Positions 4,326 through 9,608 of a stretch of 9,608 nucleotides of DNA are shown here, piece after piece. The first letter of the stretch is position 1; each line of letters starts with the position of its first letter. Location: assembly GCA_937911935.1 (NCBI GenBank), contig CALDQH010000106.1, positions 1 through 9,608 of the forward strand, read 5' to 3'. The position numbers and the translations under genes were made by a program. The DNA comes from an uncultured Bacteroidales bacterium. Its GTDB lineage: Bacteria; Bacteroidota; Bacteroidia; Bacteroidales; Paludibacteraceae. The notes under the pieces are model-generated. The model ran no database searches, was not told where the DNA came from, and saw nothing but the letters and a program-made list of their open reading frames with translations.

Positions 4326-6914
4326 ATGAACAAAAACGTACCTACTACAGGCCTTACTGATGCCGAAGTGCTAAAAAGCAGAGAGCAAAACGGCATCAAC
4401 CTATTAACTCCGCCCAAAGAAACACCTTGGTGGAAACTCTACCTTGAAAAATTCAAAGATCCTATCATCGTCATTCTTTTGGTTGCCACAGCTATATCGT
4501 TGGCATTTGGCATTATGGAAGGCGATTTTACCGAATCTATAGGTATTATCTTTGCCATTTTGATTGCCACGGGTGTTGGCTTTTGGCAAGAATATAGCGC
4601 CAAGAAGAAATTTGACGCTATGAAAAGCGACAAGGACTACGAACCTGTTAAAGTACGCAGAAATGGCATCGTACAAGAAATTACCAAAGACCAGTTGGTA
4701 GTTGGCGACGTTGTGATTTTATCGGCTGGTGACGAAATTCCTGCTGACATCGAGATTTACGAAGCTACCGACATGAAAGTACAAGAAGCTGCTATGACAG
4801 GCGAATCGGTAGGCGTATCTAAATACCCTATGAGCGAGTCTTATACAGGTTCTGGTTTTGCTCCTAACCTATTATTACGCGGGACAACCATCGAGCAAGG
4901 TATGGGCGAAGGCATCGTGGTAAAAGTTGGTGATGCTACCGAAATTGGCAAAACGACCCGTTTGGCATCACAAGAAACGGGTAATAAGACTCCATTAGAA
5001 ATCAAATTAGGCGAGTTGGCAGAAAAAATCAACTACGCTGCATTCGGTATTTCTGCCGCAATGTTTATCATCTTAAACTTATTGCATTGGGACTTTGCTT
5101 TGGGCTGCCACGCATTTGCTTGGAGTGCAGATTTACTGCTTACCGAGGTACAATTTTTAATGGGTGCTGTTGTCATCATCATTGTAGCTGTTCCCGAAGG
5201 CTTACCTTTATCGGTTACGATGGCTTTAGCCTTTTCCATGAAAACCATGGCAAAAGAAAATAACTTGGTCAAAAAAATGCATGCTTGCGAGACCATCGGA
5301 GCCGTTAACGTTATATTTACCGACAAAACAGGAACGCTTACCCAAAACTGCATGACGGTAGTCGAAAAGAGCGTTAAACCAGAAGACAAGGATTTACTTA
5401 ACTTGATTGGTGCCATCAACTCGACAGCCAACTTCTCGGACGACACCACTGTTTTAGGCAACCCTACCGAATCGGCTATTCTTAAATCGATTGGCATAAC
5501 AGCCACCACCGAGTTGAGAGAAGAATACGAAATTTTAAATCGTATCCCCTTTTCAAGCGCTTGGAAATACATGGTAACTCATGCCAAAAGCCGTCAAACT
5601 GACGAAGAAATCATGGTAATTAAAGGTGCTCCCGAAGTCATTTCGCGCATCATTGGACGAAACGATTATTTGGCAGAGGTAGCAACCCAACAAGAAAGAG
5701 GCAGACGTGCCATCTCGGCTGCGATTATCACATCGCTACAATTCGACACCATCAAAAAAGAATTGGAACAAGGATACGCACTAAAAGACTGCACTTACAT
5801 TGGTACTTGGTTTATCGAAGACCCTGTGCGTAGCGATGTTCCTGCTGCTATCGAAAAATGCTACCAAGCTGGCATTGATGTCGTTATGATGACTGGCGAT
5901 AACATCAAAACAGGTAGCGAAATTGCTCGTCAATCTGGATTTACCAATATTTGGGCTATCGAAGCCAAAGATTTTAACAAGGCTATCGAATGCCCTAAAA
6001 ACGGAAGAACCTACCCCAACGTTATTACCCGCTGCACCCCCAGCAACAAACTGGATATTTTGCAATGGATGCAAGCAGGTCGCTATGTGTGTGCCATGAC
6101 GGGAGACGGTGTTAACGACTCTCCCAGTTTGAATCACGCAGACGTAGGTATTGCCATGGGCTCTGGTACCTCCGTTGCCAAAGAGGCTGCCGATATTGTT
6201 TTATTGGACGATGCATTCCCCTCTATCGTAACTGGCGTAAAATGGGGTCGTTCTCTATTCAAGAACATTAAGAATTTCTTATTCCTACAACTTTCAATCA
6301 ACGTTTCTGCCTGCATGGTAGCCGTATTTGGTCCGTTGGTAGGCGTGTCGATGCCATTTACCGTAACCCAATTCTTGTGGATTAACTTGGTGATGGACTC
6401 GTTAGCTGCTATTGCTTTGGCATCGGAACCTGCTGACGAGCGCGTACTCAACGACAAACCACGTGACAAAGACGAATTTATCATCAACAAACAATTAGCA
6501 AAATCTATTTTTGGTTTTGGCGGATTTGTTTGGTTGCTATGTATTGCCATCCTTTGGGGCATGAATCACACAGAAACCATCGCTTCGATGGGCTACAATA
6601 GCATTGCCAACTTCTTTAGCCACGTAAATCCGACGGTATTTTTTGCCACCTACATGACCATCAACTGGTGGAACATGTTTAACGCTCGCGTTATCGGCAA
6701 AAACAAGTCTATTTTTGATGGCATTTTAGACAATTCCAAATTTTTGGGAATCATGGCGTTTATTTTGGGAGTAACCATTCTAATTGTACAAGTAGGTGGA
6801 CAAGTATTCCAAACCGAACCTCTATCAGCCGCTACATGGGGATGGATTATCCTACTTACCTCGCCCATTGCGCTGATTCGCGAAATTTATTTCCAAATTA
6901 CTCGTCGTAAATAA
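4326..6914 (+). CDS. Calcium-translocating P-type ATPase, PMCA type
   Basis: An 862-residue P2B-like ATPase that should couple ATP hydrolysis to calcium export across the inner membrane. Motifs in order: an N-terminal cation-ATPase segment (LTDAEVLKSREQNGINLL); actuator TGES (158-161); M4 VAVPEGLPLSVTMALAFSM with PEGLP at 290-294; phosphorylation site DKTGTLTQN with Asp333; nucleotide-binding KGAPE (433-437); hinge MTGDGVNDSP (from 591); and M6 QFLWINLVMDSLA with N687 and D691. Glu291 in M4 plus Asn687 and Asp691 in M6 are the residues expected for the single calcium site of PMCA-type pumps. About ten membrane segments are present and there is no calmodulin-type C-terminal extension. The frame is open from ATG 4203, but the extra 41 residues cover repeat DNA and a promoter, and family similarity begins at MNKNVPTTGL, so I chose 4326. 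Proton counter-transport is likely. Manganese specificity cannot be excluded. Confidence 0.92.
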   Translation: MNKNVPTTGLTDAEVLKSREQNGINLLTPPKETPWWKLYLEKFKDPIIVILLVATAISLAFGIMEGDFTESIGIIFAILIATGVGFWQEYSAKKKFDAMKSDKDYEPVKVRRNGIVQEITKDQLVVGDVVILSAGDEIPADIEIYEATDMKVQEAAMTGESVGVSKYPMSESYTGSGFAPNLLLRGTTIEQGMGEGIVVKVGDATEIGKTTRLASQETGNKTPLEIKLGELAEKINYAAFGISAAMFIILNLLHWDFALGCHAFAWSADLLLTEVQFLMGAVVIIIVAVPEGLPLSVTMALAFSMKTMAKENNLVKKMHACETIGAVNVIFTDKTGTLTQNCMTVVEKSVKPEDKDLLNLIGAINSTANFSDDTTVLGNPTESAILKSIGITATTELREEYEILNRIPFSSAWKYMVTHAKSRQTDEEIMVIKGAPEVISRIIGRNDYLAEVATQQERGRRAISAAIITSLQFDTIKKELEQGYALKDCTYIGTWFIEDPVRSDVPAAIEKCYQAGIDVVMMTGDNIKTGSEIARQSGFTNIWAIEAKDFNKAIECPKNGRTYPNVITRCTPSNKLDILQWMQAGRYVCAMTGDGVNDSPSLNHADVGIAMGSGTSVAKEAADIVLLDDAFPSIVTGVKWGRSLFKNIKNFLFLQLSINVSACMVAVFGPLVGVSMPFTVTQFLWINLVMDSLAAIALASEPADERVLNDKPRDKDEFIINKQLAKSIFGFGGFVWLLCIAILWGMNHTETIASMGYNSIANFFSHVNPTVFFATYMTINWWNMFNARVIGKNKSIFDGILDNSKFLGIMAFILGVTILIVQVGGQVFQTEPLSAATWGWIILLTSPIALIREIYFQITRRK

Positions 6915-6933
6915 TAGCCACACTAACTAAGAT

Positions 6934-6969
6934 AAAAAAAATCAGCAGAAATTTCTGCTGATTTTTTTT
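6934..6969. terminator. Bidirectional terminator between convergent genes
   Basis: A perfect palindrome, ATCAGCAGAAA/TTTCTGCTGAT (6941-6962), is flanked by an A tract (6934-6940) and a T tract (to 6970). It therefore reads as a rho-independent terminator on both strands, serving the ATPase from the left and the carboxypeptidase-regulatory-domain gene from the right. The minus-strand stop codon (6971-6969) lies within the tract. Confidence 0.92.
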
Positions 6970-8204
6970 TATTCCTTAATGATCAGTTCGTAAGGTTGCT
7001 GCAACTCCTCTTTGGTAAATGCAGACACCCCACTACTTGATGCCGATAGCACTTTCATTAAACCTGTTTGATGAAAATCCAACTCATGTTGTTTATTATC
7101 GACCATCTTGATTTTAGACACAATGTTTTTTTCTTCGACATACACTTGATTATCAACCGTTTCGTAGATAATATTGCGTTTTACATCGGCAAATACTCTT
7201 TTAAGACGAAATTTTTCGATATCACCCGACGTTAATATAACCGTTTTTAAAATGGCTAATTGATCTGCATTTAATTTATATCCAAACGGTATATTTGCCT
7301 CTAACTGAAAAGATTGAGATTGTTTTTGAATTCGATACGAATACGGATCTAAGATCAAATTTAACTCCAAGTTGATTTTTAATATCCCCAAGAAGTTTCG
7401 ATTATCTTTGTACGTTAAGACCAAGCAACTGTCGTTCTCTGCACTTTCCCATTTACTTACCTTGCCTTTTAGTTCCTTGAACATCCACTTAATATCACCA
7501 CCCCACAAGACACGATGCACAAACGCACTCGAATCAATGAGTTGAATGCGCTCGGCATTTTTATCTTTACGCAGCCTTTCTTCAATACCATCCAATCGTT
7601 GACGCGTATCGGGATGACGATAACGTTTTACCCATTGCGGAGATAATTGTACCGAATCGACTCCTCGATATCCTTTACCTGGCATTTCGACAATTTTTCC
7701 CGATAATTCTTCGAATGCTGCAATTTCGCTGTCGTTATAAATAGCATAATCAGATACAACTTTGTAGAAATGATTCTCGGCAGGTATATCGTGCAACAAT
7801 TGTGCATAAACATCGTTGAGTAGGTTCTTCTTTTTACGACGCTTGCTGATATTTTTCTTTTCTTTGACTACTTGTGTCTCGCTTAATAAGATAGGCTGTT
7901 CTTGCATCTGCACCAGGATAGTGTCAGTGGGTATCTTTTTAAAGCGCATTTCGAGGGTCCTAAAACCGATAAAAGATACGATAATCTTATCATGCTGCGC
8001 TATGCTGTCCAATACAAAAATACCTTCTGTATCGGTTACCGTTCCTTGCATGGGATTATTTTCGACGTAAACACTGGCAAAAGAAACGGGTTGCTGCTGT
8101 TCGTCCACAACCCTACCTATCAGGCTATCAGACGCATGCACGCGTAATGCGAGCAAGCACATACTGCAAAACAACAGACATAATTTAGTTCTACTTTTCA
8201 TCAT
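6969..8204 (-). CDS. Exported protein with N-terminal carboxypeptidase-regulatory-like domain
   Basis: A 411-residue protein with a signal peptide (about 1-24; probable cut after RVHA). A CarboxypepD_reg-like beta-sandwich follows at about 27-100: LIGRVVDEQQQPVSFASVYV, then GTVTDTEGIFVLD, then DKIIVSFIGFRTLEM. A basic stretch (KEKKNISKRRKKKN, 114-127) leads into a ~280-residue C-terminal region I do not recognise. There is no TonB-dependent barrel, so it is not a SusC-type receptor. Such domains occur at the front of many Bacteroidota envelope proteins. A periplasmic or outer-membrane-associated role is inferred, with no enzymatic function assigned. Two adjacent ATGs (8204 and 8201) are possible starts; the first overlaps the patatin stop as ATGA, giving translational coupling. 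It is the last gene of the minus-strand operon and ends in the shared terminator. Confidence 0.85.
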   Translation of the reverse strand: MMKSRTKLCLLFCSMCLLALRVHASDSLIGRVVDEQQQPVSFASVYVENNPMQGTVTDTEGIFVLDSIAQHDKIIVSFIGFRTLEMRFKKIPTDTILVQMQEQPILLSETQVVKEKKNISKRRKKKNLLNDVYAQLLHDIPAENHFYKVVSDYAIYNDSEIAAFEELSGKIVEMPGKGYRGVDSVQLSPQWVKRYRHPDTRQRLDGIEERLRKDKNAERIQLIDSSAFVHRVLWGGDIKWMFKELKGKVSKWESAENDSCLVLTYKDNRNFLGILKINLELNLILDPYSYRIQKQSQSFQLEANIPFGYKLNADQLAILKTVILTSGDIEKFRLKRVFADVKRNIIYETVDNQVYVEEKNIVSKIKMVDNKQHELDFHQTGLMKVLSASSSGVSAFTKEELQQPYELIIKE

Positions 8205-8965
8205 AATGGCCCGTTCTTTTGTAATGCCAACTTAGTTTCGTGGTAGCCCATGCGATAAATTTCGTCGATCGAGTCTAAATCAAACATATCGTATTGCAAT
8301 ACATCGGGCAACTCAACCAATATGTCGCATAACATACCATCTTCTTTGGTATTGGCACGAAACATAAAATTATACGAACGCAGGGCAATTTCGATGATGG
8401 TTTGCTTGTATTGGGTAGGCACTAACGGGCTTACGTTAATACCGATTACTTTTTCGCAATCCTGGCGAATAACATCCACGGGGAAATTACAAAAGATACC
8501 TCCATCTACATAATGTACATCATCAATAACAGTTGGCGGGAATACAACGGGCACTGTAGCAGATGCCATTACTCGCTCTGCCAAACTACCTTCGGTAAAG
8601 ACCTTGATTTTGCCTGCATCCAAATCGGTTGCCACTATGCGCATGGGTATGGGCAGGTCTTCTATATTGGGGTATGTTATCTTTTGTTTGAGAAAATCGA
8701 CAAATTTAGCGGGACTAAACAAGCCAGAAGTAGGTATGGTAATATTCGTAAAGTTAGAAAAACTCTTATTTTTGAATAAATCACAAATTTCTTTGGGACT
8801 ATATCCTGCCACGTACAAGGCACCAGCTACAGCACCCGCACTGGTTCCTGAAATAATATCGGGTTTATAACCAAACTCTTCTAAAGCTTTCAAAGCACCA
8901 GCATGCGCAAAACCTTTTACACCTCCGCCACTCAAAGCAAGCCCTAATTTGTATTTCTTTTTCAT
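8201..8965 (-). CDS. Patatin-like phospholipase family protein
   Basis: A 254-residue patatin/RssA-type serine lipase. Motifs: LALSGGGVKGFAHAGAL (9-25) forming the oxyanion hole; GTSAG (40-44) with nucleophile Ser42; RIVATDLDAGK (109-119); and VDGGIFCNFP (153-162) with the catalytic Asp154 of the Ser-Asp dyad. All catalytic elements are intact, so it should hydrolyse acyl esters of lipids; the substrate is unknown. There is no signal peptide, suggesting a cytoplasmic or inner-membrane-face location as for RssA-like proteins. The frame extends upstream to 9076, but those 37 residues overlap the hydrolase gene. The ATG at 8965 (MKKKYKLGLALSGGG) fits the family and overlaps the preceding stop as ATGA. 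The compact length matches bacterial one-domain patatins. Confidence 0.92.
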   Translation of the reverse strand: MKKKYKLGLALSGGGVKGFAHAGALKALEEFGYKPDIISGTSAGAVAGALYVAGYSPKEICDLFKNKSFSNFTNITIPTSGLFSPAKFVDFLKQKITYPNIEDLPIPMRIVATDLDAGKIKVFTEGSLAERVMASATVPVVFPPTVIDDVHYVDGGIFCNFPVDVIRQDCEKVIGINVSPLVPTQYKQTIIEIALRSYNFMFRANTKEDGMLCDILVELPDVLQYDMFDLDSIDEIYRMGYHETKLALQKNGPL

Positions 8966-9582
8966 CGTATTCTTTCTAAAACATCGGGCGAAACCGATAA
9001 CTGAACATCTTTTTTTCCGTACAAGCCAGCGGGGTCTATATCCATCAAAGGTTTTTCGATACCGATTTCGGTCCAAACCATATCTATTTGTTTTTGTTCT
9101 TGATTGACAACAAAACGACGAATAAATTCCACCACTTCGGCAACGTGTTCCTTGTAACCAATCACAGCAATTTCATGGCCAAAATTTTTAAAGCGGATAA
9201 ACTGATAGGGCCACTTGTTTTTCTCAAATTGTTTTGCTAAGGCATTCGAACCTATCATTCCTTTGCCAAATACCATCAATTTGTTATACTCTACCAATTT
9301 ATCTTTGGTTCCGTGCAAAAAGAAAGTGGGAGCAGGCTGGTGTTTGTAACGCACTTTGCCATCGAAGGCTGCGATAGCACCAGCAAACGACACCACGCCC
9401 GAAAAACGAAAATCAGCAGGCAATCTATTGCTCAAGGGGTGCTCATTTTGCAAATAATAGTCGCACTGCAAAGACAAAATGGCGCCCGCACTCGAACCAG
9501 ACAAAATAATCTGTTTAGGATTAGCAACAATAATTTTAGGAATTTCACTAATTTCATATGAATATTTCTTAGCAAAAAGAGA
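8962..9582 (-). CDS. Alpha/beta hydrolase, N-terminal part missing or frame broken near the window edge
   Basis: The visible C-terminal portion of an alpha/beta hydrolase. The nucleophile elbow SGSSAGA has its Ser codon at 9492-9490. HGTKDKLVEY carries the probable acid Asp (9303-9301), and NFGHE the catalytic His (9177-9175), followed by a ~60-residue tail (EFIRRFVVNQEQK...DVLERIR). The frame is open only back to 9582; a TAA in frame at 9585-9583 blocks further extension. No ATG lies between the stop and the elbow, and a TTG at 9504 is the leucine before GSSAG, so it cannot be a real start. Roughly the first half of the fold is absent. Either the gene continues beyond the window in another frame or the edge sequence is faulty or rearranged. 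The product is probably an esterase or lipase of the carboxylesterase type, with unknown substrate. It ends with an ATGA overlap into the patatin gene, so it should be the upstream operon member. Confidence 0.75.
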   Translation of the reverse strand, partial: SLFAKKYSYEISEIPKIIVANPKQIILSGSSAGAILSLQCDYYLQNEHPLSNRLPADFRFSGVVSFAGAIAAFDGKVRYKHQPAPTFFLHGTKDKLVEYNKLMVFGKGMIGSNALAKQFEKNKWPYQFIRFKNFGHEIAVIGYKEHVAEVVEFIRRFVVNQEQKQIDMVWTEIGIEKPLMDIDPAGLYGKKDVQLSVSPDVLERIR

Positions 9583-9608
9583 TTATGCATTTGATTATAT
9601 GAATAATA

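Noticed and set aside
5033..5572. A 179-codon minus-strand frame inside the ATPase
   Set aside because: It is antisense to highly conserved ATPase motifs and has no independent support; it is a shadow of the real gene, as are the other frames inside the coding regions.
8966..9076. N-terminal extension of the patatin gene
   Set aside because: It overlaps the hydrolase coding sequence, is rich in arginine with no family similarity, and the ATG at 8965 gives a standard patatin N terminus with an ATGA overlap.
9502..9504. TTG start for a 180-residue hydrolase
   Set aside because: It lies immediately before the catalytic GSSAG elbow, so a protein starting there would lack the core of the alpha/beta fold.

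Overview
The window looks like a Bacteroidota (Bacteroidales-type) chromosome fragment. Evidence: a gldE-gldD pair, a BspA-like leucine-rich-repeat protein with a type IX secretion (T9SS) C-terminal domain, a carboxypeptidase-regulatory-domain exported protein, and at least three promoters with the Bacteroidetes -7 motif TAnnTTTG. No species can be named from the sequence. Both window edges cut genes. The first 55 bases are an exact copy of bases 250-304, which makes the left edge look like an assembly break inside a repeat.

Layout, left to right. Positions 3-962 (+) are the 3' part of a secreted BspA-like LRR gene, closed by a hairpin at 978-1017. A 225-bp spacer with a long imperfect palindrome and a Bacteroidetes promoter leads into a tightly overlapping three-gene operon (1188-3605, +): gldE (CNNM/CBS membrane protein), gldD (lipoprotein) and a 4'-phosphopantetheinyl transferase. 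Then comes tRNA-Asp(GTC) (3710-3783) with its own promoter and a strong intrinsic terminator. A 540-bp region without a credible gene (3784-4325) holds several direct and inverted repeats. It ends at the promoter of a PMCA-type calcium P-type ATPase (4326-6914, +).

The right third is read leftwards: an alpha/beta hydrolase (5'-incomplete), a patatin-like phospholipase and a carboxypeptidase-regulatory-domain exported protein. These are linked by 4-base ATGA overlaps and converge on the ATPase at a shared bidirectional terminator (6934-6969).

Functionally, the LRR protein is probable T9SS cargo, and GldD/GldE belong to the gliding/T9SS-associated envelope set. The PPTase activates carrier proteins, and the ATPase probably exports calcium. 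The minus-strand operon looks like an esterase/lipase-plus-envelope cassette of unknown substrate. I see no phage, transposase, CRISPR or defence system. The most interesting signals are in the noncoding spacers and at the edges: a hairpin element present twice with compensatory stem changes, a repeat-rich spacer, a frame break in the hydrolase near the right edge, and the 55-base repeat at the left edge.
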